Positions 41,295 to 50,701 are shown, counted from the stretch's first letter. The stretch: 64,000 nt of DNA from CAYMEK01 sp964389305 (GCA_964389305.1 CAYMEK010000012.1:1-64000), one strand, 5' to 3'. Program-made: numbers and translations. Notes: a model not told the origin generated them from the letters alone.

Positions 41295-42857
41295 TCAATC
41301 CAGAGGCAGATCGCGCCTGTACTCCACCAAGTCATGGATGCCGGCCTCCTTCTTACCTGCCTCGCTCATGCGCTCGATGAGGATTTCCCCGGAGAAGACC
41401 GCCTCATGCAGCTCTCTCAGGCTGCGGTAGCCCAGTGACTGGAGGCACTTGCGAATGCCGGTCTTGATCTGGGGCACCCACTTGGATACCGGCCCCTTGG
41501 AGCGTACGGTTCCTACCACCCCCTCGGCTACATAGTCCTCGAAGGTCTCGACCCCGTAGCGAGAGGCGCTGCCCCGGCGGGCCGCTTCGAGGGAGCCCAT
41601 GCCTTTATATCCCTTGAGCTTACGGCCCTGGCGGTCGTAGATGATCTCGCTGGGCGCCTCGTCTGTCCCGGCCAGCATCGACCCGAGCATCACGGTGTCG
41701 GCAAACAGCAACCCCTTGCCGATAGCGCTGAAGGTCCCGTAGCCGCCGTCGGAAGTCACCGGCACAGGCGGCTCGATACCCTTTCTCTCGCAATACTCCC
41801 GGACCGCCTTGGCACAGGAGTAGGTTGCGGTGATCTGGGAACGAGTTCCCAAGCTGACCTGGGATGTGGAACAGATCGAACCTACCCCCTTGCCTACCCG
41901 TATGCCGTCGGCCCCCCACTCGATGCCCCTGGTCGCTGCGCCGGCGGTAGCCACGTTTCCGTAGATCACGTCAACCGCAGGATACTCGGTTTTAAGGTGT
42001 TCCAGCACCTGCCGCTCGTGCAGCGAATTGCCGTGCGAGCTGTCGATACACAGAAAATCCACTCCCGCCGCCACCAGCTCGGCGGCCCTCTCCCGGGTCT
42101 CACCCAGGTTGGTAGTCACCGCCGCCCCGACCACCAGACTCTTGTGTCTATCCTTGAGGCTGTCCGGGAAGGCCTCGTTTTTCTCGATGTCGGTGCGGGT
42201 AACCAGGGACTCGATCTCACCGCGTCCGTTTACGATTAGAAGCACTCCGGCGTGGCTGTCCAGCAACAGGTCGTTGGCTCTGGACAGGCGAGCCGTGTCC
42301 TCCTCGGGCAGCTCGTCGACGCGTACGATCTGGTGCTTCAGTTTTGCCAGAGGGACCATGCGCTCGGCCACCTTCATGTGGGCGTGCTTGCGCCCGGAGT
42401 AGTCGTTCTTGGTAAGAAGCCCCACCAGCTTTCCGCCCTCGGTAATCGGCAAGGTCGAGATCCCGGTATCGGTGCGTATCTTCACGGCCTGAGCGATGGT
42501 TTCGGCCGGCGACAGGGTGACGGGATCTTTCACGAACCCATTCTCGAAGCGCTTGACCTTGCGCACCTGGGCCGCCTGCTCATCTATAGTCAGGTTGTAG
42601 TGGATGACCGCAGGAAAGCCTTGCAGGGCGACGGCGACCGCCAGTTGATGCTCGCTTACATCCTCCATCGGCGAGGCCGCCAGAGGCGTATTGATACGGA
42701 TGTTGCGGGTGATCCGAGAGGACAGATCCACCTCCTGGATGCCGAACTCGACGGTGCGCGGCTGAAGGATACACAGATCGTCGAAGGTGAGGCTTTCTCC
42801 TCTGAGCTTTTCGAAGAACTCGCTGGCCGGAAGGCCGAAAGGATCTATTCGTTCCAT
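41295..42857 (-). CDS. guaB: IMP dehydrogenase, divergent form
   Basis: Oxidises IMP to XMP, the first guanine-branch step. 520 residues. LTFDDLCILQPR and the CBS pair at about 95-220 (TGISTLPITEGGKLVGLLT) match. CIDSSHGNS and GIRVGKGVGSICSTSQ hold the substrate and catalytic Cys regions, and VMLGSMLAGTDEAP the phosphate site. The catalytic loop reads GSICST instead of the common GSICTTR, and the C-terminal GLRAGMGYCGA-like block is replaced, so it belongs to an unusual branch. It is far from the purine operon. Confidence 0.9.
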   Translation of the reverse strand: MERIDPFGLPASEFFEKLRGESLTFDDLCILQPRTVEFGIQEVDLSSRITRNIRINTPLAASPMEDVSEHQLAVAVALQGFPAVIHYNLTIDEQAAQVRKVKRFENGFVKDPVTLSPAETIAQAVKIRTDTGISTLPITEGGKLVGLLTKNDYSGRKHAHMKVAERMVPLAKLKHQIVRVDELPEEDTARLSRANDLLLDSHAGVLLIVNGRGEIESLVTRTDIEKNEAFPDSLKDRHKSLVVGAAVTTNLGETRERAAELVAAGVDFLCIDSSHGNSLHERQVLEHLKTEYPAVDVIYGNVATAGAATRGIEWGADGIRVGKGVGSICSTSQVSLGTRSQITATYSCAKAVREYCERKGIEPPVPVTSDGGYGTFSAIGKGLLFADTVMLGSMLAGTDEAPSEIIYDRQGRKLKGYKGMGSLEAARRGSASRYGVETFEDYVAEGVVGTVRSKGPVSKWVPQIKTGIRKCLQSLGYRSLRELHEAVFSGEILIERMSEAGKKEAGIHDLVEYRRDLPLD

Positions 42858-42966
42858 AATATATCGGCTACTTTACCCGAGGAGGTATAAGGTTTCAAGC
42901 TACTGTCCGATAACCCTGCGTCGCGGGGCGTGAAACAGCTTGTGCGTGTGAGCAGTATATATCATC

Positions 42967-42994
42967 TTGACAGTAGTTATAGTTGTTATACACT
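42967..42994 (+). promoter_or_regulatory. Candidate promoter of the metallo-hydrolase
   Basis: TTGACA (42967-42972), 16 bases, TACACT (42989-42994). Confidence 0.45.
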
Positions 42995-43027
42995 GTCTGC
43001 TGCGGCGCACGGAAGGTCAATAAGGAG

Positions 43028-43870
43028 ATGAGAATAAAGATCTGGGGCTGCCGCGGCTCGATTCCGAGTCCCGGCAGTGACACCAGTGTCTACGGCGGAA
43101 ACACTACCTGCGTCGAGGTACGTCCCGACGATGGTTCGCTGATCATCATCGACGCCGGAACCGGTATACGCTGTCTTGGAAACGTGCTGCTCGAGGAAAA
43201 GGGTTCGTCGAAGATCCACCTGCTCATAACCCATGCTCACTGGGATCATCTACAGGGGTTTCCCTTCTTCGTTCCCGCCTACGTTCCTGAGAATTCCATC
43301 ATCGTCCGGGGAGGGCCCCTGGCCAGAAAATCACTGCAGCGGTTCCTCGCCCACCAGCTCGACCCTCCCTACTTTCCCGTGCCGTTCAAGCAGCTCGGCG
43401 CCACCTTCGACTTCGAGCAGCAGGACGGCAACCCACTGTCTATCGGGAGAGTGACCATCATTCCGGTTGCTTTGAAACATCCTAACGGCGGCTACGGATA
43501 CAAGTTCGTCGAAGGCGACAAGGTCTTCGTGTTTTTGACCGATAACGAATTGGGCTTCGACCACCCCGGCGGGCTTTCTGACTCCGAGTACGCGGAGCAC
43601 TGCCGGCAGGCCGATCTCCTGATCCACGACGGTCAGTACACGGAGGAGGAATACCGGCGGACCCGCGGCTGGGGTCACTCCACCTTCCAGGCCGTCACGG
43701 ATCTCGGGATCGCCGCGGACGTGAAACGCCTCGGAATCTTCCACCATGACCCCCGTCATCGCGACCGGGAGCTCGATCACTATATCGAGCAGTGCAGACG
43801 GCGAATTGCGAGACGGAGGAGCCGGGTCGAGTGCTTCGGCATCAAAGAGGGGATGGAAATAATTCTTTAG
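43028..43870 (+). CDS. Metallo-beta-lactamase-fold hydrolase
   Basis: 280 residues from ATG 43028 (MRIKIWGCRGSIPSPG). An in-frame TTG 45 bases earlier falls on the predicted promoter and is rejected. The metal motif is THAHWDHLQGFP. GLKHPNGGYGYK-like sequence, FLTDNELGFD and HDPRHRD supply the rest of the site. Its N-terminus resembles the PhnP/cyclic-phosphodiesterase side of the superfamily. Substrate unknown. Confidence 0.88.
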   Translation: MRIKIWGCRGSIPSPGSDTSVYGGNTTCVEVRPDDGSLIIIDAGTGIRCLGNVLLEEKGSSKIHLLITHAHWDHLQGFPFFVPAYVPENSIIVRGGPLARKSLQRFLAHQLDPPYFPVPFKQLGATFDFEQQDGNPLSIGRVTIIPVALKHPNGGYGYKFVEGDKVFVFLTDNELGFDHPGGLSDSEYAEHCRQADLLIHDGQYTEEEYRRTRGWGHSTFQAVTDLGIAADVKRLGIFHHDPRHRDRELDHYIEQCRRRIARRRSRVECFGIKEGMEIIL

Positions 43871-43979
43871 CCGTGTAAAAGTCGAATCCGGCTGGACATG
43901 ATCCACCTCGAAGGCGGAAGCCGACGGAAAGCGGACGGCAAGGGTGGAGGCGCAGGAGCCCGGCGGAAACGGCGGCCGG

Positions 43980-44906
43980 CTAGATAGACCCGTCCGTTCC
44001 TCCCGCGAGCTGCTCGTGTATGGAAACGGCCAGGCGCCCCACGATCCGGTCCACGGTCTCGTCCGGGACTCCGTCGGCGGATCGGGATTTCCTTCTCAGA
44101 TCCGGAGACTCGTTCACGTAGTCAACAACCACGAAGCGGTCCTGTGGATCGATGGCGATCTCGGCGGAGAATAGCTGTAGGGAGCAGACGTCGGCAATCC
44201 GGCGGGTAATATCGTAGAGCCGCTGCAAGCCCTGCTCCTCTGCCACCCTACCGGAAAGGGCCTCGTAGAGGTGGGTCGATTCATGCCAGCGGCAGCAGTG
44301 CACGTCTCCGCAGGCGTAGAACATCCGAAACCAGCAATGGTTGCCATCGCGAACCTTGGGCAGGATCCTTGCCTGGATCAGGTACTTGTCGGCCCGGTGT
44401 TCCTTTCTCAGCCGCAATATGTCATCGATGCAGCGGCCGTCCTGGAACACCCCGATGCCGCCCCCGGTGGTGTTGGCCGGCTTGATGACAAAGGGCTCGC
44501 CGAGGGGCAGAAGCTTCGCCGCCGGCAGTTCCAGCTCCTCGCGTTCGGCAAACGGCTCCACGATCAGGGTGTGGGGCACGGGGATCCCGGCCGAGAGAAA
44601 CTCGAGGTGCATGGTGGCCTTGTCCGACGCCCAGAGCATGGTGTGCGGATTCTCGAAGCAGCGTACTCCCTGCTGGGCGAGCAACCGGTAGATGGCGAGG
44701 AACTCAGAGGAGGTGTTCGAGGCCCGGTCCACGAGATAGCGGAAACCGAGACTCCGATCCTCTAGACGCCGCAGGGTGTCTTCCAGGTTGTGCGGCCAGA
44801 CCAGAAAGGTGCTGTGTCCGCGCAGGCGCAGCTGCTCTTCGAGCTGCAGGAACAAATCCCGGTCGAACTCCCAATCACTGGCCAGACAAACCTCATGGAT
44901 CTGCAT
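43980..44906 (-). CDS. ATP-grasp domain protein
   Basis: 308 residues with an ATP-grasp core. FVIKPANTTGGGIGVF is the glycine-rich lid, IQARILPKVRDGNHCWFRMF the central strand, and SAEIAIDPQDRFVVVDYVNESP the metal-binding end. This resembles RimK-like ligases that add an amino acid or peptide to a carboxylate. The N-terminus (LRLRGHSTFLVWPHN) is a typical pre-ATP-grasp fold. The partner substrate cannot be told. It lies 15 bases after corA's upstream end on the same strand. Confidence 0.8.
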   Translation of the reverse strand: MQIHEVCLASDWEFDRDLFLQLEEQLRLRGHSTFLVWPHNLEDTLRRLEDRSLGFRYLVDRASNTSSEFLAIYRLLAQQGVRCFENPHTMLWASDKATMHLEFLSAGIPVPHTLIVEPFAEREELELPAAKLLPLGEPFVIKPANTTGGGIGVFQDGRCIDDILRLRKEHRADKYLIQARILPKVRDGNHCWFRMFYACGDVHCCRWHESTHLYEALSGRVAEEQGLQRLYDITRRIADVCSLQLFSAEIAIDPQDRFVVVDYVNESPDLRRKSRSADGVPDETVDRIVGRLAVSIHEQLAGGTDGSI

Positions 44907-44921
44907 TTCAGCCGCACGGGC

Positions 44922-45986
44922 TCAAAGCCATTTTTTCCTCTTGAAATAGATGATCATTCCGACAAATACCAGCAGCATCAGCGCCAGGACCGCGGGATAG
45001 CCCCAGCGCCAGCCTAGCTCCGGCATGTAGCGGAAGTTCATCCCGTAAACTCCCGCAATGAACGTGAGGGGCATGAAGATCGTGGCGATGACGGTCAGGA
45101 CTTTCATGATGCCGTTCATCCGGTTGCTGATGCTGGAGAGATAGATATCGAGCAGCCCCGACACGAGATCCTGGAAGGACTCGAGGATCTCGATCACCTG
45201 GATCGTGTGGTCATGGACATCCCGGAGGAAGGGGCGGGTGTCCGGCCGGATCAAGGCCGATTCCTGCCGATCCAGGCGGGAGAGGGTTTCCCGCAGCGGC
45301 CACAGGGAGCGCCTCAGGAACACCAGGTCGCTCTTGAGGCTCTGGATGGTCCGCATCCCCTCGGGCTGAGGGTCCGACACTACCATGTCCTCGAGAGGCT
45401 GGATGCGATCCTCCAGCTTTTCCAATATCAGAAAGTAGTGATCCACGATGGCGTCGATCAGGCAGTAGGCCAGGTAATCGCTGCCGCGCTGGCGGACCAG
45501 CCCTTTGGTGCTGCGAAGGCGCTCCCGGACCGGATTGAACACATCCCCCTCCCGCTCCTGGAAGGAGATCACTAGGTTGGAGGCGAGGATGATACTGACC
45601 TGCTCGGCCTGGATACTCCGGGACAGAGGCTCTTCGTAGAGCATCTTCACGATCGCGAACAGGTAGCTGTCGTATTCCTCGATCTTGGGGCGTTGTTCGG
45701 TGCTGACGATGTCCTCCTGGACCAGGGGATGGATCCCGAAGATTCTGCCTATGGTTTCCACCACCGACACATCATGAATCCCGTCGACGTTGATCCAGAT
45801 CACTCCGGAGGATTGCCGCCGGATCGCGTACTCTTCGAGACTCTCCAGACGCCTCTCTTCGCAGCGAGACTCGTCGTATTCGAATACGGTGATCTTTACC
45901 CTCTCTGTTTTCCTCTCCCCGACGTGGATCGGCGTGCCAGGGGGAAGTCCCGTGTCGCGGATTTTCCTCGGCAGGATGCGTCTCAT
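44922..45986 (-). CDS. corA: CorA-family magnesium/cobalt transporter
   Basis: 354 residues. A large soluble funnel domain precedes two C-terminal membrane segments. The family-defining YGMNF motif is at the end of the first (ATIFMPLTFIAGVYGMNF), followed by the periplasmic loop and the last helix with a basic KRKKWL end. Function as a Mg2+ channel is family knowledge. Confidence 0.94.
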   Translation of the reverse strand: MRRILPRKIRDTGLPPGTPIHVGERKTERVKITVFEYDESRCEERRLESLEEYAIRRQSSGVIWINVDGIHDVSVVETIGRIFGIHPLVQEDIVSTEQRPKIEEYDSYLFAIVKMLYEEPLSRSIQAEQVSIILASNLVISFQEREGDVFNPVRERLRSTKGLVRQRGSDYLAYCLIDAIVDHYFLILEKLEDRIQPLEDMVVSDPQPEGMRTIQSLKSDLVFLRRSLWPLRETLSRLDRQESALIRPDTRPFLRDVHDHTIQVIEILESFQDLVSGLLDIYLSSISNRMNGIMKVLTVIATIFMPLTFIAGVYGMNFRYMPELGWRWGYPAVLALMLLVFVGMIIYFKRKKWL

Positions 45987-46037
45987 CGCCGCTTTACGCT
46001 CAAGGAGGGCGGAACGTCCGGCTACAGCGGCCAGGCC

Positions 46038-46244
46038 CTAACGCCTGACCGCCCGCCGCCGGCGCCCGAAGCTGCCCGTTGCCCAGCCGATGAGAAAGCC
46101 GACCACCAGCATGGCCAGGAGGATCAGGGCCCGGGAAACGGTGATGCCCCAGGACAGGAACCTCACGTTCACCGGCTGCATGTTCTGAAAGATGAATATC
46201 AGGGACAGGACTCCAAAGACGATGCCGAGAATGAACTTTACCAT
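46038..46244 (-). CDS. LapA-domain (DUF1049) small membrane protein
   Basis: 68 residues with two membrane segments and the family block FQNMQPVNVRFLSW between them, then an arginine-rich cytosolic tail. LapA-like proteins help regulate lipopolysaccharide assembly in enterics; the role in this organism is unknown. It lies 51 bases upstream of corA on the same strand. Confidence 0.8.
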   Translation of the reverse strand: MVKFILGIVFGVLSLIFIFQNMQPVNVRFLSWGITVSRALILLAMLVVGFLIGWATGSFGRRRRAVRR

Positions 46245-46330
46245 TGCTTGCCTCCTGACACACGATTATAGAAAATTTCTAACGGATGGCAACCCACAGG
46301 AAAGTCAAAGCGTCCGTATGGGCCGGCCCT

Positions 46331-47230
46331 TCATTCCCGGGCGTTTCCGAGCAGATCGAAGGTCTGCCCGTAGATATCCGGCCTGAGGCTGCGTATGACC
46401 GGCTCTTGAGTTCTTTCCGACACGATCTTGCTCAAATCCAGCGTCCCGTAGATGATCTGCTCTTTTTTCCTGGAGGCTTCGGCAAGAACCACCCCCTTGG
46501 GATCCACGATCTTGCTCGAGCCGCAATAGCGGATTTCTTCCTCCTGTCCTACCCTGTTGGCAGCCAGAACGAAAAACTGGTTGTCCTGCGCCCTGGCTCG
46601 CGTACGCAGGTCCAGGAGGTACTCGTAGCCCTGGGGTACCGCGGAAGGGACGAACACGAGCTGTGCTCCCTTGAGCCCGAGAACGCGGAACAGCTCGGGA
46701 AAGGCGTGGTCGAAACAGATCGCCATACCCGCCTTCGCCACCCCCAGGTCGACTACCGGAATTTCCTCTCCGGGACGGAAGAAACGGTGCTCGGTCGGGT
46801 AAAGGTAGTACTTGCGATACTTGCCGGCCAGCTTCCCCTCTCTATCGATAGCGAAGGCCGTGTCGTACAGGCGAGACCCGCTGCCTTTTTCTTTCTCGAC
46901 GATGTTGCCCAGAATTGCCAGCTTCTTCTCTCTGGCCCTTTCCGCCAGAAGATCTGTCGTACGGCCGGGGATGGTCTCGGCCAGCTCGTAGAACTTGCTC
47001 CCGATCACCTCGAGGTTGTAGCCCGTGGTGAACAGCTCGGGAAAACAGGCTATGTCCGTGCCGGCCCTTAACCTGCCGAGGAATCCAATGGCTTTTTCCA
47101 GATTGTAGACCTTGTCTTTGACCCGGCAGTCCATCTGGACGACTGCCGCTCGAATTGTCTTGCTGTCAGCAACATTGCTGCTGTCCAGCCGCTGCCTCCG
47201 CATCGACCCCGCCGTCACTACCCGCCTCAT
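46331..47230 (-). CDS. Nitrilase-superfamily amidohydrolase
   Basis: 299 residues. The catalytic triad is seen as Glu in CFPELF, Lys in GKYRKYYL, and Cys in GMAICFDHAFPE. The Cys environment (CFDHAFPE) is unlike the common CYDxRFPE of omega-amidases. The first 27 residues are not part of the fold; an ATG at 47203 is an alternative start. Its ATG at 47230 overlaps the stop of the small membrane gene by 4 bases, so it is the last gene of the sugar-uptake operon. Substrate unknown. Confidence 0.88.
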   Translation of the reverse strand: MRRVVTAGSMRRQRLDSSNVADSKTIRAAVVQMDCRVKDKVYNLEKAIGFLGRLRAGTDIACFPELFTTGYNLEVIGSKFYELAETIPGRTTDLLAERAREKKLAILGNIVEKEKGSGSRLYDTAFAIDREGKLAGKYRKYYLYPTEHRFFRPGEEIPVVDLGVAKAGMAICFDHAFPELFRVLGLKGAQLVFVPSAVPQGYEYLLDLRTRARAQDNQFFVLAANRVGQEEEIRYCGSSKIVDPKGVVLAEASRKKEQIIYGTLDLSKIVSERTQEPVIRSLRPDIYGQTFDLLGNARE

Positions 47231-47391
47231 TCGAATCGAAAGAAGCCGTCTATCAGGACGAAGGTGGAAAGCAATAAAAGCGCGGAGAGCACAAGCCTCC
47301 AGACGAGCAATGTCTCAGCCAGGTAGTAAAATAGAAAGCCGGCGCAGGCTGCCGCGAGCACCGGAGCGACCAGATATCGTATCTTCTTCAT
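47227..47391 (-). CDS. Small membrane protein, unknown
   Basis: 54 residues from ATG 47391 (MKKIRYLVAPVLAAACAG) with two hydrophobic stretches. It starts 10 bases after the permease stop and overlaps the nitrilase start, so it belongs to the same transcript. Not recognised. Confidence 0.6.
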   Translation of the reverse strand: MKKIRYLVAPVLAAACAGFLFYYLAETLLVWRLVLSALLLLSTFVLIDGFFRFE

Positions 47392-47401
47392 ACATCCACT
47401 C

Positions 47402-48214
47402 CTACTTCGCGGAATAACCGCGTATGACATACTTGCCGAGAAAAATGAATATCAGCAGTGTCGGGGCGGCGACCCAGAGAGCCCCCGCCATCTGCAGATT
47501 CCATTCCGCGACAAACGAACCCTTGAGATTGGCCAGCGACACGGTTACCGGCAGATTGGCCCTGCCGCTGGTGAGCACCAATCCCCAGATGAAATCGTTC
47601 CAGATAATGGTCACCTGCAGGAGTGCAGCCACGATGAACGGAATCACCGAAACGGGCAGGATTACACGACGATGGATCATCCAGACACCGGCTCCGTCGA
47701 GCTTGGCGGCTTCGATGAAGCTGTCCGGTATATCGTCATACAGGGTTTTAAAGATGAAGGCGCACATGGGAGTTCCGAACAACATGTACAGCAACACCAG
47801 AGCGCCCAGGTTTCCATGCAGGCCCAGGATCGAGGCGATCCGCACCACGGGTATTAGCTGCACCTGGGGCGGCACGTACAGGCAAAAGACGACCAGAAGA
47901 AACAACAAACCTGAGCCCCTGAATCCGCGCTTGGAGAAAACGTAGCCCAGGAGAGAGCCGAAGAAACAGGATACCATGACCCCTGATACCACCAACACCA
48001 GGCTGTTTATAAGAGAGCGACCGATATAGTCCAGAGATTCTCCGAAAGGCGCCAGAGTCGGTCGCAATGGCGGCGCCACGGGCGTGGAGAGGATGACCTC
48101 CTTCGAGCTCTTCAGCGCCGTGGCGACCCCGCTCCACAGGGGAAGCAGCATCAGGACGGCGAAGATCGACAGTATGGCGTACAGCACGATGCGTCTGAGC
48201 AAGCTCGTTCTCAT
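47402..48214 (-). CDS. Sugar ABC transporter permease, MalG-like
   Basis: 270 residues, six membrane segments. The coupling loop is EAAKLDGAGVWMIHRRVILPVS. The start overlaps the MalF-like stop by 4 bases. Second importer of the window; again no ATPase gene is near. Confidence 0.92.
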   Translation of the reverse strand: MRTSLLRRIVLYAILSIFAVLMLLPLWSGVATALKSSKEVILSTPVAPPLRPTLAPFGESLDYIGRSLINSLVLVVSGVMVSCFFGSLLGYVFSKRGFRGSGLLFLLVVFCLYVPPQVQLIPVVRIASILGLHGNLGALVLLYMLFGTPMCAFIFKTLYDDIPDSFIEAAKLDGAGVWMIHRRVILPVSVIPFIVAALLQVTIIWNDFIWGLVLTSGRANLPVTVSLANLKGSFVAEWNLQMAGALWVAAPTLLIFIFLGKYVIRGYSAK

Positions 48215-49119
48215 GACTGGCCTCTCCTTCCGTGGATCTGATACAGGATGGGCAGCACAATGGCCACACTGAGGAGGAAGATTATGGAGGAGTAAGCGGC
48301 TCCGTAGGCATACTTGTCCAGAACAAAGGTCTCCTTGTACATCGCCACTCCGAGAATGTGGGAGGAGTAGCCGGGCCCTCCCTTGTTCAGCACCCAGATA
48401 AAATCGAACGCCTTAAGGGCAAAGCACATGAACACGATCACGGCGGTGAGAAAAGAGCCCCTGAGCTGTGGTATGATGATGCGCGTATACAAGGTCAAAC
48501 TGGAGGCGCCGTCCATCCTGGCCGCTTCGGTCTGCGCATCCGGAATCGAGCGTATGCCCCCGAGAAAGATGATTACCGAGTACCCGGCGAACTGCCAGAT
48601 GAGTGCTGCGATAATGCAGTACATCACGATTCCCGGCTCGGTGATCCAACCGCTGCCAAGAGCTTCGAGCCCCAGCCTGTCCAATAGGACGTTGATCGTT
48701 CCTTCCTTGGGACTGTACATCCAGGTCCACAGCGTTGCGGTAACGACAAAAGACATGGCGAAGGGCAGCAGGTACACGGTACGAAAAAAATTCTCTGCCT
48801 TGACCTTCTGGTCCAGCAGTATAGCGAACAGAAGACCCAGCAATACCACGCCGGGAACGAATATCAGAATCAGCAGCAGGTTGTTCTTCAAAGAAATCCA
48901 GAAGATCGAATCGGTGAACAGCTTCTGATAGTTGCGGATTCCCACCAGATTACGGGAAGGGATGAAGCCCTTCCAGTCGGTGAAAGAGATAAACACGTTC
49001 CAGCCCACACAGTAGTAGAAAAAAAAGAAAATGAGCAAAAGGATTGGCAGAACAACGATCAGGGTTTGCAGCCTTTCACTCTTTCGTGAAACAGACAAAA
49101 TTTCCTCCTCCCTTTTCAA
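48211..49119 (-). CDS. Sugar ABC transporter permease, MalF-like
   Basis: 302 residues with six membrane segments. The coupling loop is EAARMDGASSLTLYTRIIIPQLRG. It follows the GntR-SBP regulator by 39 bases on the same strand. In most loci that place is taken by the binding-protein gene. Confidence 0.92.
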   Translation of the reverse strand: MKREEEILSVSRKSERLQTLIVVLPILLLIFFFFYYCVGWNVFISFTDWKGFIPSRNLVGIRNYQKLFTDSIFWISLKNNLLLILIFVPGVVLLGLLFAILLDQKVKAENFFRTVYLLPFAMSFVVTATLWTWMYSPKEGTINVLLDRLGLEALGSGWITEPGIVMYCIIAALIWQFAGYSVIIFLGGIRSIPDAQTEAARMDGASSLTLYTRIIIPQLRGSFLTAVIVFMCFALKAFDFIWVLNKGGPGYSSHILGVAMYKETFVLDKYAYGAAYSSIIFLLSVAIVLPILYQIHGRRGQS

Positions 49120-49158
49120 CGGTGTTCGGCGATCAGCTATTGCTGCAGGGTGACCGTC

Positions 49159-50649
49159 TCAAGCCTGAGGCCACCCGGTGATCGCCCCGATGATCTCGGC
49201 CGCCTTCTTTACAGCTTCACCAACGGACATTCGCGCGGAAACCGCATTTTCCAGCATCGCCTGGAGCTGCTGGGATACCATGGCGTATTCCGGAATAACC
49301 GGTCTCATCCTGGCACGATCCAGCATCCTCGAAGTCTGCAGCAAGAACCAGTCCTTTTCCCTCTTCTCCGGATCGAGCTCGCCGTACACGGACATGCGAG
49401 TCGGATTCTGATCCGTAGACAAACAAAACTCCTTCATCAAGCTCCGACCCGTAGCGATCTTCAATATTTCCAGAGCGAGCTCCGGCAGCTTTGCCTGTCT
49501 GAAAATCGCATAACCCATTCCCCCGGCGTTAGTGATCTGCCGTCCGTTTACACCCGCGGGTATGGGCTCGAAGCCCACGAGAGAACGAAACTCCTCGTCG
49601 CTCCAACCCGCGACTTCTTTGATGAAAGCACTCTCATAGCTACCCCCGATGGCGAGGGCAACCTGCCGGCGGGCGAACATCTTCGGAGCGCTGTTCCAGT
49701 CGTAGCCGGTGATTTCGGTTGGAGCAACGTGGTAGCGGTGTACCAGATCGCATAGGAACCCCACCGCCTTTCGGGCGGCTTCGCTATCCAGACCGACTTT
49801 TCCGTCTTGAAACACATCTGCTCCGGCCGACCAGAGGAAGGGCAGCAACAGGTAGGTAGTTGTCTCACCCGCCTTTAGTCCCGCCGGGAAGGCCAGAGCA
49901 TGCGGCCCCAGGCCGTAGCGCTGCCGGATTTCGTCGCGTTGGAAGTACTGAGCTACCCAGGCAAGCTCGTCCCAGGTCGCGGGGGGCTTGATCCTCTCGG
50001 CGTTGAACCAGTCTTTGCGATACCAGAGGACGGCCATATCCGCCTGGGTGTATATCGTATACAGGTGGCTGCCTACGCAGCTACCCTCCACGAAAACCGG
50101 AAAGAAATCCTTCCTGTAGTCATTATCTACCCAATCCGGGTCGATTTCTTCGAGTGGAAGCAGAAAATGGTCCCTGGCAAACTGGGCCATCCACACCGAA
50201 TCGATCAGGGAGAAATCGGGGGCGTTTCCGCTGGCAACCGCCGAAACGATCTTGAAGCGAAACTCGTCATGACCTACGAGCAGCAGGTTCAGCTTGACCT
50301 GCCGGTCGGGATTCTGCTCGTTCCAGATCTCCACTGCCTTCTGAAGGGTAATGGCCCAACGCTCCTCCGGGACCATGACTTTCAGACGCATCAGATCCTC
50401 GGAAGGAGCAAGGGTGAAATCACTGATGAAGGTTCCCAGCCCGGGCTTGCGAAAAAGCACACCTTGATAGTGCAGCTCGTTGAGCGCCTGACGCACGGGA
50501 GTACGGCTGATATCGTACTGCTGGCACAGCTCCAGCTCGGTTGGCAGGCGGTCACCGGGTTTGTACTCACCCGACTCGATTTTCTTCTTGATCATTTCCT
50601 TTAACTGGTAGTAGATAGGCATCGGGCTTTTTTTGTCGATTTCGAGCAT
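49159..50649 (-). CDS. GntR-type DNA-binding domain fused to a solute-binding-protein domain
   Basis: 496 residues, no signal peptide, so cytosolic. Residues 1-75 are a GntR winged helix (PIYYQLKEMIKKKIESGEY, RLPTELELCQQYDISRTPVRQAL, GVLFRKPGLGTF). From about 90 to the end is an SBP_bac_1-type binding fold, the kind normally exported with ABC importers (SGNAPDFSLIDSVWMAQF, WYRKDWFN, ITNAGGMGYAIF). The usual GntR ligand domain (UTRA or FCD) is absent. It heads an operon of two permeases and faces the exported binding protein. Matching TGTAATTACA sites flank both genes, so I infer a sugar-responsive repressor. Confidence 0.93.
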   Translation of the reverse strand: MLEIDKKSPMPIYYQLKEMIKKKIESGEYKPGDRLPTELELCQQYDISRTPVRQALNELHYQGVLFRKPGLGTFISDFTLAPSEDLMRLKVMVPEERWAITLQKAVEIWNEQNPDRQVKLNLLLVGHDEFRFKIVSAVASGNAPDFSLIDSVWMAQFARDHFLLPLEEIDPDWVDNDYRKDFFPVFVEGSCVGSHLYTIYTQADMAVLWYRKDWFNAERIKPPATWDELAWVAQYFQRDEIRQRYGLGPHALAFPAGLKAGETTTYLLLPFLWSAGADVFQDGKVGLDSEAARKAVGFLCDLVHRYHVAPTEITGYDWNSAPKMFARRQVALAIGGSYESAFIKEVAGWSDEEFRSLVGFEPIPAGVNGRQITNAGGMGYAIFRQAKLPELALEILKIATGRSLMKEFCLSTDQNPTRMSVYGELDPEKREKDWFLLQTSRMLDRARMRPVIPEYAMVSQQLQAMLENAVSARMSVGEAVKKAAEIIGAITGWPQA

Positions 50650-50701
50650 GTTCTTTCCTTACTGAAGGCTAGTACACCATTCCAGGCCCTATTTATAATA
50701 A

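Noticed and set aside
42983..43027. TTG start 45 bases upstream for the metallo-hydrolase
   Set aside because: It falls within the predicted promoter, before the likely transcript start.
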